A stretch of DNA of 64,000 nucleotides, taken from contig NZ_FMCR01000003.1 of NCBI RefSeq assembly GCF_900091575.1, positions 1 through 64,000 of the forward strand. The letters run 5' to 3'. Shown piece by piece: positions 44,501-53,233 of this stretch. Every line of letters begins with the position of its first letter. Within the stretch, counting starts at the first letter, position 1. The position numbers were made by a program, and so were the translations under genes. The notes beneath the pieces are model-generated. The model worked only from the letters and a program-made list of their open reading frames with translations. It ran no database searches and was not told the DNA's origin. This stretch comes from Micromonospora saelicesensis. Its GTDB lineage: Bacteria > Actinomycetota > Actinomycetes > Mycobacteriales > Micromonosporaceae.

Positions 44501-47500
44501 ACCGTCGAGACGAAGACCACCCACGAGACGACGCACGGTCTGCCCACGCACATCGAGTCGCTCGGTGACACCGGCAAGACCGGCGACGAGTCCTGCACCT
44601 TCGTGGAGTACCTGCACCGCGACGACAAGAACCTCATCGGGTTGACCAAGCAGATCCGCACCAGCCCGACGACGTGCGCCACTGCCAACTTCGACGACCT
44701 GAAGACGCTGAGCTCCGCGGGCCGGGTCGCCTACGACGGGCAGGCGTACGACGTCGCGCTCGGCGCCTCGACCCGCGGGCTGGCGAGCCAGACCTGGTCG
44801 TTGAAGGGCGACGGTTCCGGGTTCCAGCCCGACGGCACCACGGGCTTCGACGCCATCGGTCGCGTCGTCACCAGCACCGACCCGGACGGCAAGACCTCCA
44901 AGATCACCTACACCCCGGCCACCGGCCAGGCCACCAGCGTCACCGAGGAGAACTCGCTCGGGCACAGGCAGGTCCGGGAGTTGGATCCGGGCCGCGCGGT
45001 CACGGTCAAGACCACCGACCTGAACGACCGGGTCAGTGAGGCGAAGTACGACGCGCTGGGCCGCCTCGTCGAGGCGTGGGGACCTGGGCGCACCCCGTCG
45101 TCCACTGCCGTACCGGACTTCCGGGCCCAGTACACAGTGCCCGCCGGGAAGCCGCCGTACATCACCACCTTCGCCCGGGGGCACGAGAACCGCATCCAGA
45201 CCTCCGTCGCCATCTACGACGGCCTGGGCCGCGAACGGCAGACCCAGGAGGAGGCCCCCGGCGGCGGCCGGCTGATCACCGACACGCACTACAACAGCTC
45301 CGGCGAGGTGTGGCGGACCAACAACGCCTACTTCGCCAAGGGCTCTCCCAACGGCCAGATGTTCACGCCCTACGTGGACCCCAACAACCCGGCGCCCGTA
45401 CCCAACGCCACCCTCTACACCTACGACGGCCTCGGCCGGGTCACCCAGGAACTGCCGGTACTGGCCGAGGTCGAGCAGCCGGCCCGGGCCACCCGCTACG
45501 CGTACGGCGCCGACCACTCCACGGTGATCAACCCGGCGGGTGCGACCTCCTACCGGCTGTTCACCGACGCCCTGGGCCGGACCACCCGGGTCGACACCTT
45601 CACCAACAGTGCCCGCACCGAGTTCACCACGATGCGCTACCAGCACGACGCGCGTGGCCAACTCGCGCAGGCCAGCCACTCCGCGAGCCCGACCCGCCCG
45701 TGGACCTGGACGTACGACCAGCGCGGCCGGATGGAGACCTCCACCGACCCGGATTCGGGCACCACCCGGATCACGTACGACCACCGGGACCGGCAGCTGA
45801 CCTCCACCAACGCTCGCGGCATCACCGTCTGGAACGGGTACGACCAGCTGTCCCGGCCGACCCAGCAGCGGCTCGGTAGCAGCACCGGAACGCTCCTGGG
45901 CGAGTTCACCTACGACACCGTCGCCGGTGGCAAGGGCCTGCCTGCGAGCGCCACCCGTTACACCGACGGCCTGCCGTACACCCAGACGGTCGGCGGCTAC
46001 AGCAACGACTACCAGCCGACGTCGACGACGCTCACGCTGCCGCAGACCGTCGCCAACACGTGGGGCCTGCGGACCTCCTACACCTACGAGTACAACTACA
46101 CCGACACCGGTCTGCCCGAGTCGACCACACTTCCCGCAGTCGGCAGCCTCCCGTCCGAGAAGCTCCTCGTCCGCTACACCAAGGACGGCCTGCCCCTCTC
46201 GGTGTCCGGCAAGGACTGGTACGGCGCGGAGACCGTCTACTCGCCGTACGGGCAGGTGTTGCGGTCCACTCTCGGCGCCCAGCCGTACCGGGTGTGGACG
46301 ATGGCCTCGTACGACGACGCCAGCGGTGCCCTCAACAGCCAGCAGGTCTACCGGGAGCAGACCGGCGACAAGAGCGTCGTCGGCGGGAACCTCGTCTCGA
46401 ACCGCTCCTACGCCTACGACGACGCGGGCAACATCCTCGCGATCCGCGAGCAGGCGACCGGCATCGAGGAACGGCAGTGCTTCCAGTACGCGCTCGGCCG
46501 GGTCAAGACGGCCTGGACCGCCAGCAACCAGGCGCAGTGCTCGCCGGGCCCGGTCAACGCGGACGGCACCCTCAACGTGGCGGCCGGCACTGACAAGTCC
46601 GGCTACTGGCAGGAGTACGAGTACGACCTGCTCGGTAACCGCACCAAGCTGGTGGAGAAGGACCTGACCGGCGCCACCGCGAAGGACGCCACCACCTCGT
46701 ACACCTACGGCAAGGCCGACGGCAGCCAGCCGCGGACCCTCACCAAGGTGACCAAGAACTACGTCACCCCGGCCGGTGCCGCGGTCACCGCGGCGGCCGA
46801 GCGGCTGTACGAGCTGACCGGCGAGACGAAGTCCGTCACCTCGATCCAGAACGGCGACCAGCAGACGCTGTCCTGGACCTACGACGGCCAGGTCGACCGG
46901 ATCGCCGGTGCGGGCACCAAGGGCAAGAGCCCGTACGTCGGTCTGGCCGGCAAGTGCCTCGACCTCACCAACGGACTCGCCACCCCCAACCAGCCCCTCA
47001 TGCTCTACCCGTGCAACGAGTCGCCCGCGCAGAAGTGGGCCTTCGCTGCCACGCCGAACCAGAGCAACGCCAACCTGGGCACGCTGGCCGCGTACGACAA
47101 CTGGTGTCTCCAGCCGGCTGCCAACACCGCAGGCTCGGTCCTCGCGGTGCAGGCCTGCAACGGCTCGGCGGGCCAGCAGCTGGAACGCCTGTCGACGGGC
47201 CAGCTCAAGCACACCGCGTCCGGGCTGTGCGTCGCCGTCAAGGACGCCGCGACCGCCGATGGCACGCCGATCGTGTTGGCCGCGTGCGCCAATGTGCCCG
47301 CCCAGCAGTGGGAGGCGCAGGACGAGACCCGGCACATCTACGGGCCGGGTGGCACCCGTCTCCTGACGATCCAGCAGCGCCAGGCGACCCTCAACCTGGG
47401 CGAGGCGCAGCTCACCGTGCAGCAGGGCGGGGTGCAGATCTCCGTCCAACGCTCGTACGCCGCGCCGGGTGGCACCGTGGTCCGCTACGCGAACCGCGCC

Positions 47501-49384
47501 GTCGCCGGCTCGAACCTGCTGGCCCTCGCCGGCGACCACCAGGGCAGCACGTACGCCGAGATCGGCCTGCACGACGCGGCGATGCCGGTGCGGATCCGCA
47601 AGCAGGACCCGTTCGGCAACCAACGTGGCACCACCCCGCTCAGCGTCAACATGCAGAGCAACAAGGGATTCCTCGGCGCGGTCCGCGACGACGCCTCCGG
47701 CTACACCCCGCTCGGCGCACGCCTGTACGACCCGACCGTGGGACGGTTCCTGTCCGCGGACCCGGTCCTGGACCTGACCGACCCGGCCCAGTCCAACGGG
47801 TACGCGTACGCCCACAACAACCCGGTCACCCACTCGGACCCGTCGGGTCTGTCGGTGGCGCTGACCGCCTCGGAGACGGCGGCGGCACTGGCGGGCGCGG
47901 GCCTGTCGGCGGCGATGGTCGCCCAGGCGCAGGCCAACATGGGCCGGTCCCTGATGTCGGTGATCCTCGATTCGGCGTGGTACATGCTGAAGGACTTCAT
48001 CGGGATCAACGACGCCATCAACTGCTTCGGCGGTGACATGTGGGCGTGCGGCAGCCTGATCATCGGCGCGATCCCCTGGGGCAAGATCGGCAAGATCCCG
48101 GCCGTGATCAGAGCGATCGACCGGACGATCGCGGCGATCCAGGCGTGGAAGGCCGCGAAACGGGCGGCCGAGGCTGTCCTGGCGGCTGTTCGAGCGGCGG
48201 AGACAGCGGCGCTGAACGCCAAGAAGCTGGCGATCGAACGGGCGAAGAAGGCAGCCCAGGCAGCCAAGAAGAAGGCTGCCGACAAGATCAACACGACCAG
48301 TAACAAGGCGACGAACGCCACGAAGAAGACCGGAAACCCGGCCCAGAAGGACGCCCAGGCCAAGAGCAATCCGAAGGGATCCTCTGCCGCGTCGAGCGGC
48401 GCCGGTAAGTCCGGTGGCAGCAAGGGTGCCGGCAAGGGCGACTCGAAGCCCGGCGGCTCGTCGGGCGCTTCCGGTCGCAGTAATGGCGGGGCCAGCGGAG
48501 GAGGCGGTAGCGGCCGGGCTGACGGCGGCTCGTGCCTCGACAACAGCTTCGTCCCCGGCACGAAGGTCGTGATGGCCGACGGGTCCGATAAGCCGATCGA
48601 GGACGTCAAGCCGGGCGACAAGGTCCAGGTCACTGATCCGGAGACGGGTCGGGTCGAGGTGGAGACGGTCACCGCGGCGATCAAGGGCGAGGGTGTCAAG
48701 CACCTGGTGAAGGTCACCATCGACACCGACGGTGAGCAGGGTTCGGACACGGCCGAGGTCACGGCGACCGATGGTCACCCGTTCTGGGTCCCGGAGTTGA
48801 ACGAGTGGGTCGACGCCACCGATCTGCGATCCGGCCAGATGTTGCGGACCAGTGCCGGCACCCTCGTGCAGATCACGGCGATCGAGCGTTGGACCACCCC
48901 GTGGGCCACCGTCCACAACCTCACCGTCGCCAACGTCCACACGTACTATGTGCTGGCGGGGGCCACGCCGGTACTCGTACACAACTGCAAAACCGACGCT
49001 GGGCTACAAGCAGACGCTGATGCCCTTCACGAGACTGTGCGGACCACCTACGGCGAGCGGGCCTTCAACGGAACGACAGTGGCGGTGGGGCACCTCGATG
49101 GCGAACTCGTCTACACAGTGAACAGGAACAAGACAAACCCTGCAATGCGTGCACTGGCAGAGCAGCTCGGGTATCGCCGAGTATCAGGAAAGCAATTTTC
49201 GGCAGCCAATCAAACTGACGCTGAACAGATCATGCTCAACGCCGTTGATGCAGGTGCGGTCGGGAGTTCAGGGCGAATCGCAACGTCGAGAATTCCTTGC
49301 GGTCCGGCGAGGCAGGACTGTGGGGCAAGGCTATCCCAGCCACAGTATTCAGGTATTTCCGTGGTGGGAAGGTATGGAGGTTGA
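41582..49384 (+). CDS. secreted RHS-repeat polymorphic toxin with HINT domain and deaminase-like tip
   Basis: 2600 residues. Signal peptide about 1-51. A domain starting near 327 (FTYSYQVQTPETAAGLMPKV) is typical of actinobacterial RHS proteins. RHS/YD repeats run at about 1090-1713. A ricin-type beta-trefoil lectin segment with C-L-D and Q-x-W motifs lies at about 1783-1914, then the RHS core GARLYDPTVGRFLSADPVLD (about 2042-2061). An Ala/Lys/Gly-rich linker covers about 2190-2317. A HINT domain from C2318 to N2468-C2469 precedes the 131-residue toxin tip (E2548, C2573, C2580). The RHS shell probably encapsulates the tip and HINT releases it. ATG 41582 with GGTGGAG upstream is chosen over 41471 because the terminator-like hairpin lies between them. 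Confidence 0.87.
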   Translation: MRGIGLLSRRWHGRRTSTEPLRPRGHRARTAMVLFLSTTLVATSAPAPAWAVPGAGMSREDTQVQLPDVPQSKQVLQNQEADSDLLTADQVPVVPYAPTSVAPWQQDSGAVDLTGVEAGATKQVDDLPVALGVPAGADPAALAGTWTVDLAAPEASQAASVSGLIMKITPPATADPAAEVALDVNYTDFADLYGPLAADRFGVMLLPDCVFDAPDSGDCATGDSGTMWATPGATSAQAVSSEVKLVPTKRASARVAATADEPTQRVVTGKVPVGALLGAQGTAGARAAAADSSSVVGVLDTGASAAGDFTATPLLSSGSWAAGSSSGAFTYSYQVQTPETAAGLMPKVSLSYSSQSVDGRTSASNNQSSWIGDGWDYSAGAITRSYASCREDSKKPGANNSSHRTADLCWGSKNATLSLAGMTTELVWDEGRGAWFTANGDGSKVQLVQDTSLANGDADGEYWIVTTRDGTRYHFGRNRLPGWSDRGSAADDPVTNSVLTVPVYGNHANEPCYKAGNWAGSVCTEAWRWSLDYVEDIHGNAMSLWWERETNHYARNFNFKDPVSYDRGGYLTRIDYGQRKDNLFSEAPLARIAFSVAERCFAEGSLTCTDANFASTNPDKYRIWYDTPADLRCAAGQKCWNASPSFFTRKRLDKITTSAQRTSAKTLQLVDEYQLKQSFPILKTGPNTALWLESITRTGHGRSGDKIALNAVRFESNTEEMPNRVKRDNRPGFSRLRIARVINEYGGETVVNYKAPVGDCKSGTGLPGKGDTAELKANDRLCYPAFWHPDPAVEEIDWFQKYVVDSVEELPNLDGAYTTITGYAYEKPAWRLAEQEFTKKSTRTYSQFAGVEKVTVITGADDPDIGSKRSKSVTRYFRGLGDTVSVKDSAGSEIAKDHEAFAGRVAEELTYADAADADGDWLTRSVTFPAAQELATRSRDDGLSPLQAWRVTEPRQASYTRSSGTGDDARTLRTVETKTTHETTHGLPTHIESLGDTGKTGDESCTFVEYLHRDDKNLIGLTKQIRTSPTTCATANFDDLKTLSSAGRVAYDGQAYDVALGASTRGLASQTWSLKGDGSGFQPDGTTGFDAIGRVVTSTDPDGKTSKITYTPATGQATSVTEENSLGHRQVRELDPGRAVTVKTTDLNDRVSEAKYDALGRLVEAWGPGRTPSSTAVPDFRAQYTVPAGKPPYITTFARGHENRIQTSVAIYDGLGRERQTQEEAPGGGRLITDTHYNSSGEVWRTNNAYFAKGSPNGQMFTPYVDPNNPAPVPNATLYTYDGLGRVTQELPVLAEVEQPARATRYAYGADHSTVINPAGATSYRLFTDALGRTTRVDTFTNSARTEFTTMRYQHDARGQLAQASHSASPTRPWTWTYDQRGRMETSTDPDSGTTRITYDHRDRQLTSTNARGITVWNGYDQLSRPTQQRLGSSTGTLLGEFTYDTVAGGKGLPASATRYTDGLPYTQTVGGYSNDYQPTSTTLTLPQTVANTWGLRTSYTYEYNYTDTGLPESTTLPAVGSLPSEKLLVRYTKDGLPLSVSGKDWYGAETVYSPYGQVLRSTLGAQPYRVWTMASYDDASGALNSQQVYREQTGDKSVVGGNLVSNRSYAYDDAGNILAIREQATGIEERQCFQYALGRVKTAWTASNQAQCSPGPVNADGTLNVAAGTDKSGYWQEYEYDLLGNRTKLVEKDLTGATAKDATTSYTYGKADGSQPRTLTKVTKNYVTPAGAAVTAAAERLYELTGETKSVTSIQNGDQQTLSWTYDGQVDRIAGAGTKGKSPYVGLAGKCLDLTNGLATPNQPLMLYPCNESPAQKWAFAATPNQSNANLGTLAAYDNWCLQPAANTAGSVLAVQACNGSAGQQLERLSTGQLKHTASGLCVAVKDAATADGTPIVLAACANVPAQQWEAQDETRHIYGPGGTRLLTIQQRQATLNLGEAQLTVQQGGVQISVQRSYAAPGGTVVRYANRAVAGSNLLALAGDHQGSTYAEIGLHDAAMPVRIRKQDPFGNQRGTTPLSVNMQSNKGFLGAVRDDASGYTPLGARLYDPTVGRFLSADPVLDLTDPAQSNGYAYAHNNPVTHSDPSGLSVALTASETAAALAGAGLSAAMVAQAQANMGRSLMSVILDSAWYMLKDFIGINDAINCFGGDMWACGSLIIGAIPWGKIGKIPAVIRAIDRTIAAIQAWKAAKRAAEAVLAAVRAAETAALNAKKLAIERAKKAAQAAKKKAADKINTTSNKATNATKKTGNPAQKDAQAKSNPKGSSAASSGAGKSGGSKGAGKGDSKPGGSSGASGRSNGGASGGGGSGRADGGSCLDNSFVPGTKVVMADGSDKPIEDVKPGDKVQVTDPETGRVEVETVTAAIKGEGVKHLVKVTIDTDGEQGSDTAEVTATDGHPFWVPELNEWVDATDLRSGQMLRTSAGTLVQITAIERWTTPWATVHNLTVANVHTYYVLAGATPVLVHNCKTDAGLQADADALHETVRTTYGERAFNGTTVAVGHLDGELVYTVNRNKTNPAMRALAEQLGYRRVSGKQFSAANQTDAEQIMLNAVDAGAVGSSGRIATSRIPCGPARQDCGARLSQPQYSGISVVGRYGG
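48533..48988 (+). other. HINT autoprocessing domain of the RHS protein
   Basis: Starts with CLDNSFVPGTKVVMADG (first Cys is the nucleophile) and contains GDKVQV, TATDGHPFWV (the TxxH-type block B histidine) and a C-terminal VLVHNC. The Asn-Cys end fits cleavage after Asn, freeing the toxin tip. This is the polymorphic-toxin HINT class, not a splicing intein, as no C-extein of a known host protein follows. Confidence 0.8.
48989..49384 (+). other. C-terminal deaminase-like toxin tip
   Basis: 131 residues after HINT. The motif pair TDAEQIMLNAV (D2546, E2548) and IATSRIPCG...C (C2573, C2580) resembles the zinc-binding and catalytic motifs of deaminase-fold RHS toxins (H/D-A-E then SR-x-x-C). The second Cys is six residues from the first rather than two. 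The DNA is about 55% GC near 49201 against roughly 67% in the HINT segment. Confidence 0.55.
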
Positions 49385-49386
49385 CG

Positions 49387-49866
49387 ATGCTTCTGTGGGA
49401 CTATGAGATGAGCTCAGCGCGAGGTGTCCTTGAGGGAACGTCGCCCGCTAAGAGGCTCGCATTGGCGGTATCTGCAATCGAATGGACCATCAATACGATG
49501 ACTCCTCCAATTGAGACAGATCAGGTGCGGGGCTATCTCAGCGTAGTTGTCGACGCTTGTCGTCAGGCGGTTCAGGCCGGGAACACGTGGGTCAGCCTGT
49601 CTGATGAGATGTTGGATTCATACGATGAGGTAGACGAGATTGCAGAAGAGCCGGGGACCTCGCACATGCTCTCTGCGGTCTTGGCTTGCTGTGATCCTAC
49701 TGAAGACTTGAGCGCCGAGAGGGCTTACGGGATTCTGTCTTTCTGTTACGAAGGATCTCTGGATCGTGAGGGTGTGGAGGAGTGGACCCTGGAGGCGGAG
49801 AGGGCGAATTCCCGCTGCCGTGCCGTTATCGACTATCAGAAGTCACTGATCGCAACCGTAGAGTAG
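49387..49866 (+). CDS. candidate immunity protein for the RHS toxin
   Basis: 159 residues, acidic and predicted mostly helical (VRGYLSVVVDACRQAVQAG, SDEMLDSYDEVDEI), no signal peptide or membrane segment. I do not recognise the family. ATG 2 bases after the toxin stop, with GGAGG of the ribosome site inside the toxin's last codons, so translation is coupled. GC is about 53-58% in sampled 60-base blocks, well below the neighbours, matching the toxin tip. Position, size, charge and composition together point to an immunity protein that binds and blocks the tip in the cytoplasm. Confidence 0.7.
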   Translation: MLLWDYEMSSARGVLEGTSPAKRLALAVSAIEWTINTMTPPIETDQVRGYLSVVVDACRQAVQAGNTWVSLSDEMLDSYDEVDEIAEEPGTSHMLSAVLACCDPTEDLSAERAYGILSFCYEGSLDREGVEEWTLEAERANSRCRAVIDYQKSLIATVE

Positions 49867-50042
49867 CGGTATTCGTGCTGGGTGGACCTACTGAATCCTG
49901 GGCGGGTTCGTTGCGAGCTTGAAGGAGCGCTATCGGACCGGGGCTGCCGCCTCATCGGCCTATCGGCAGCGGGAGCGCTGCTGGAAGGGATGGCACACGT
50001 CGGACTGGGCGTGCGATGACGCACATTTTGGGCTGCGGTGGC

Positions 50043-50048
50043 TAGGCT
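50043..50048 (+). promoter_or_regulatory. putative -10 box of the Uma2 gene
   Basis: TAGGCT lies 38 bases before the ATG at 50087. The 220 bases after the immunity gene hold no other gene that I can support. Confidence 0.35.
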
Positions 50049-50086
50049 GAGCTGAGCAGAATGTCCCGCTGAGGGGATGAGCCCGG

Positions 50087-50719
50087 ATGGCCCAGGCCGC
50101 GTTCGCGCCGGAGCCGGCGCCGCAGCACACCGAGCCGTCGTTCGACGTGCTGCGGTGGCACGACGAACCCTGGACTGCGCAGCTCGCCCTCGACCTGTTG
50201 CCGGAGACCAACGGCCCCAAGGTTGAGGTCCTGAGCGGAAGCGTGATCGTGACACCACACGGGGGAATCGATCATCAGTCGGTCGAGCGGGAGTTGCCCT
50301 ACGTGCTGCACCGCGCTGCGCGGAAGGCCGGATTCTGGGTCTATCCGGAGATCAACGTCATCTCCGGGGATGATCTCTTCACCCCGGACATCGTTGTGCT
50401 GCGCAAATCAGGTGGTGGCCGCACGACGGTTCCCATCGCCGAGGCGGTGCTGCTGGGGGAGATCGTGTCTCCAGGGAATCGGCGCAAGGACGTGATCGAC
50501 AGGCCCAGGGAGTACGCCGCTGTCGGAGTGCCGTTCTTCCTCCGGGTGGACCTCCGCAACCGGGTGCCGACCATGGCGCTGTTGGAGCTGGTCGACGGGG
50601 AGTACCGGCCGTTGGCCGCCGCTGCGGCAGGGAGCACCTTCGCGATGCGGGAGCCGTTCGAATTCTCCATCGACCCGGCCGAGTTGCTAGACGAGGAGGA
50701 GTCGGGCGGGGAAGGCTGA
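50087..50719 (+). CDS. Uma2 family endonuclease-like protein
   Basis: 210 residues of the Uma2/DUF820 family with a PD-(D/E)XK-like nuclease core. Visible: [11 protein letters not shown] (first acidic residue), FTPDIVVL (PD), [21 protein letters not shown] (E-x-x-S plus conserved Lys/Asp) and [13 protein letters not shown]. These genes are abundant in actinomycetes and cyanobacteria and their targets are unknown. ATG at 50087 with GAGGGG upstream; ATG 50077 is out of frame. Confidence 0.88.
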   Translation: MAQAAFAPEPAPQHTEPSFDVLRWHDEPWTAQLALDLLPETNGPKVEVLSGSVIVTPHGGIDHQSVERELPYVLHRAARKAGFWVYPEINVISGDDLFTPDIVVLRKSGGGRTTVPIAEAVLLGEIVSPGNRRKDVIDRPREYAAVGVPFFLRVDLRNRVPTMALLELVDGEYRPLAAAAAGSTFAMREPFEFSIDPAELLDEEESGGEG

Positions 50720-50762
50720 GGCTCCCAGCGGGCGTACAGCGGCAGTGGGGAAGAATGGCCGG

Positions 50763-51974
50763 GTGACTTCCCCCCGCGACCTTGTTCTGCTCGGGTCCAC
50801 TGGCTCGATCGGCACCCAGGCCATCGACATCGTCCGGCGCAACCCGGACCGGTTCCGGGTGGTCGCCGTGGGTGCCGGTGGCGGAAACGTCGAACTGCTC
50901 GCCGCGCAGGCCCTGGAGCTGGGCGTCGAGGCGGTCGGGGTGGCGAAGGCCTCCGCCGCGCAGGATCTGCAACTCGCGTTCTACGCCGAGGCGAGCCGGC
51001 GCGGGTGGGCCACCGGTGACTTCAAGCTTCCCAAGATCGTGGCCGGCCCGGACGCCATGACCGAGCTGGCGCAGTGGCCGTGCGACATCGTGCTCAACGG
51101 CGTGGTCGGCTCGCTGGGCCTCGCTCCTACGCTGGCCGCGCTGCGCGGTGGTCGTACTCTCGCGTTGGCCAACAAGGAGTCGCTCGTGGCCGGCGGCCCG
51201 CTGGTCAAGGCCGCGGTGACGCGGCCGGGGCAGATCGTTCCGGTCGACTCGGAGCACTCGGCGCTGGCCCAGTGTCTGCGCTCCGGTTCGCGCGGCGAGG
51301 TGCGTCGGCTGATCGTCACGGCCAGCGGCGGCCCGTTCCGGGGTCGACGGCGCGACGAGTTGACGCAGGTCACACCCGAGCAGGCGCTCGCGCACCCGAC
51401 CTGGAACATGGGGCCGGTCGTCACGATCAACTCGGCGACCATGGTCAACAAGGCGCTTGAGGTGATCGAGGCGCACGAGCTGTTCGACGTGCCCTACGCC
51501 GACATCGTCGTGATGGTGCACCCCCAGTCGGTGATCCACTCGATGGTCGAGTTCGTCGACGGGTCGACGATCGCCCAGGCCAGCCCACCGGACATGCGGC
51601 TGCCGATCGCGCTCGGCATCGGCTGGCCGGACCGGGTGCCCGGGGCCGCCACCGCCGTCGACTGGACGGCCGCGCACACCTGGGAGTTCGCGCCGCTCGA
51701 CGACGCGGCGTTCCCGGCCGTCGCGCTGGCCAAGGCCGCCGGGGAGGCCGGGCGTAGCCGCCCGGCGATCTACAACGCGGCGAACGAGGAGTGCGTGGCC
51801 GCGTTCGTGGCGGGCCGGCTGCCGTTCCTCGGCATCGTCGACACCCTCGAACGCGTGTTGGAGGAGGCTCCGGACTTCGACGAACCAGGTACCGTCGAGG
51901 ACGTGCTCGCGGCCGAGTCGTGGGCACGCGCGCACGCGCAGGAGATCATCGCGGGTTCGGTGGAAGGAGCTTGA
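50763..51974 (+). CDS. dxr: 1-deoxy-D-xylulose 5-phosphate reductoisomerase
   Basis: Second step of the MEP isoprenoid pathway: DXP to methylerythritol 4-phosphate with NADPH. NADPH fold [16 protein letters not shown] at the N-terminus; metal and substrate sites [23 protein letters not shown] and [19 protein letters not shown]. 403 residues. GTG 50763 is preferred; GTG 50745 would add 6 residues. The TGA overlaps the next ATG. Confidence 0.96.
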   Translation: MTSPRDLVLLGSTGSIGTQAIDIVRRNPDRFRVVAVGAGGGNVELLAAQALELGVEAVGVAKASAAQDLQLAFYAEASRRGWATGDFKLPKIVAGPDAMTELAQWPCDIVLNGVVGSLGLAPTLAALRGGRTLALANKESLVAGGPLVKAAVTRPGQIVPVDSEHSALAQCLRSGSRGEVRRLIVTASGGPFRGRRRDELTQVTPEQALAHPTWNMGPVVTINSATMVNKALEVIEAHELFDVPYADIVVMVHPQSVIHSMVEFVDGSTIAQASPPDMRLPIALGIGWPDRVPGAATAVDWTAAHTWEFAPLDDAAFPAVALAKAAGEAGRSRPAIYNAANEECVAAFVAGRLPFLGIVDTLERVLEEAPDFDEPGTVEDVLAAESWARAHAQEIIAGSVEGA

Positions 51975-53224
51975 TGTCGTACCTGCTCGGGGTGGTCCTC
52001 TTCGCCCTGGCCATTCTCATCTCGGTGAGTCTGCACGAGGCGGGGCACCTGCTGACCGCCAAGATGTTCGGGATGAAGGTCACCAAGTACTTCGTCGGTT
52101 TCGGCCCCACCATCTGGTCGTTCAAGCGCGGCGAAACCGAGTACGGCGTCAAGGGCATTCCGCTCGGCGGTTTCTGCAAGATCGTCGGGATGACCCCGCA
52201 GGACGACGACGTCGAGCCGGGCGACGAGTCGCGGGTGATGTGGCGCTACCCGGTGTGGAAGCGGACGATCGTGATGGCCGCCGGGTCGATCACGCACTTC
52301 GCGCTCGCTCTGGTCACCATCTGGATCCTCGCCGTCTCCGCCGGCCTGCCCAACCCCGACTTCCCGACCACCGACGCGCAGGCCCGCCAGGAGCCCGCCG
52401 TCATCCAGCTCAGTGAGTGCGTGGTTCCGGAGAACGCGGTGCGGGCGTGCACCCCGGCCGACGCGGCCAGCCCGGCCGCCCAGGCGCAACTGCGCAACCG
52501 GGACCGGATCACCTCCGTCAACGGCACCCCGATCAACTCCTACGGCGACCTGCTCACCACGCTGCGCGGGCTCAAGCCGGGCGACACCGCGCAGATCGCG
52601 TACGTCCGCGACGGGCAGCCTGGCACCACCAGCACGGTTCTCGCGCAGACCCAGCGTCCGCCGCTGAACGACCCCAAGGGTGCCGCCGCGCCGGTGGCCG
52701 CGCTCGGCGTCGGGCTCGTCCCCAGCACGCCCACCCGCGTGACGTACGGCCCGGTCGGCGCCTTCGGCGCCACCGCCGACTTCACCGGTCAGCTGGCCGT
52801 CGGCACCGCCCAGGCGCTCCAGCGCCTCCCGCAGAAGGTCCCCGCCCTGTGGACCGCCCTCACCGGCGGCGAGCGGGACGTCGACACCCCGATCAGTGTG
52901 GTCGGCGCCAGCCGACTCGGCGGCGAGGCGGTGGAGAACAACGCCTGGCTGGTCTTCTTCATGCTCTTCGTGTCGCTGAACTTCTTCATCGGCGTGTTCA
53001 ACCTGCTGCCGCTGCTCCCGGTGGACGGCGGCCACATCGCCATCGCCTGGTTCGAACGGGCCCGCTCCTGGGTCTACGGGCGGATCGGCCGGGCCGACCC
53101 CGGCCGGGTGGACTACCTCAAACTGATGCCCTTCACGTACGTGGTGATCCTGATCGGTGGCGCGTTCACGCTGCTGACCATCGCCGCGGACGTCGTCAAC
53201 CCCATCACGCTCTTCTCAAGGTGA
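51974..53224 (+). CDS. site-2 protease (M50), Rip1/RseP-like
   Basis: 416-residue intramembrane zinc protease. The zinc motif HEAGH is at residues 21-25 and the second motif LLPLLPVDGGH near residue 347. One PDZ-like domain lies between them (RDRITSVNGTPINSYGDLLT). About four transmembrane helices. In mycobacteria Rip1 cleaves anti-sigma factors such as those of SigK, SigL and SigM. The conserved place between dxr and ispG supports orthology. Translational overlap (ATG inside dxr TGA). Confidence 0.94.
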   Translation: MSYLLGVVLFALAILISVSLHEAGHLLTAKMFGMKVTKYFVGFGPTIWSFKRGETEYGVKGIPLGGFCKIVGMTPQDDDVEPGDESRVMWRYPVWKRTIVMAAGSITHFALALVTIWILAVSAGLPNPDFPTTDAQARQEPAVIQLSECVVPENAVRACTPADAASPAAQAQLRNRDRITSVNGTPINSYGDLLTTLRGLKPGDTAQIAYVRDGQPGTTSTVLAQTQRPPLNDPKGAAAPVAALGVGLVPSTPTRVTYGPVGAFGATADFTGQLAVGTAQALQRLPQKVPALWTALTGGERDVDTPISVVGASRLGGEAVENNAWLVFFMLFVSLNFFIGVFNLLPLLPVDGGHIAIAWFERARSWVYGRIGRADPGRVDYLKLMPFTYVVILIGGAFTLLTIAADVVNPITLFSR

Positions 53225-53233
53225 GTGCCTGAA

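Noticed and set aside
44393..48982. 1529-codon open frame on the minus strand
   Set aside because: It lies wholly opposite the RHS gene and reads as Arg/Gly/Val-rich nonsense with no domain. A mirror of third-position GC in the sense gene.
48533..48988. Intein
   Set aside because: The HINT domain is followed by a toxin-like tip at the very end of an RHS protein; there is no host protein to be spliced.
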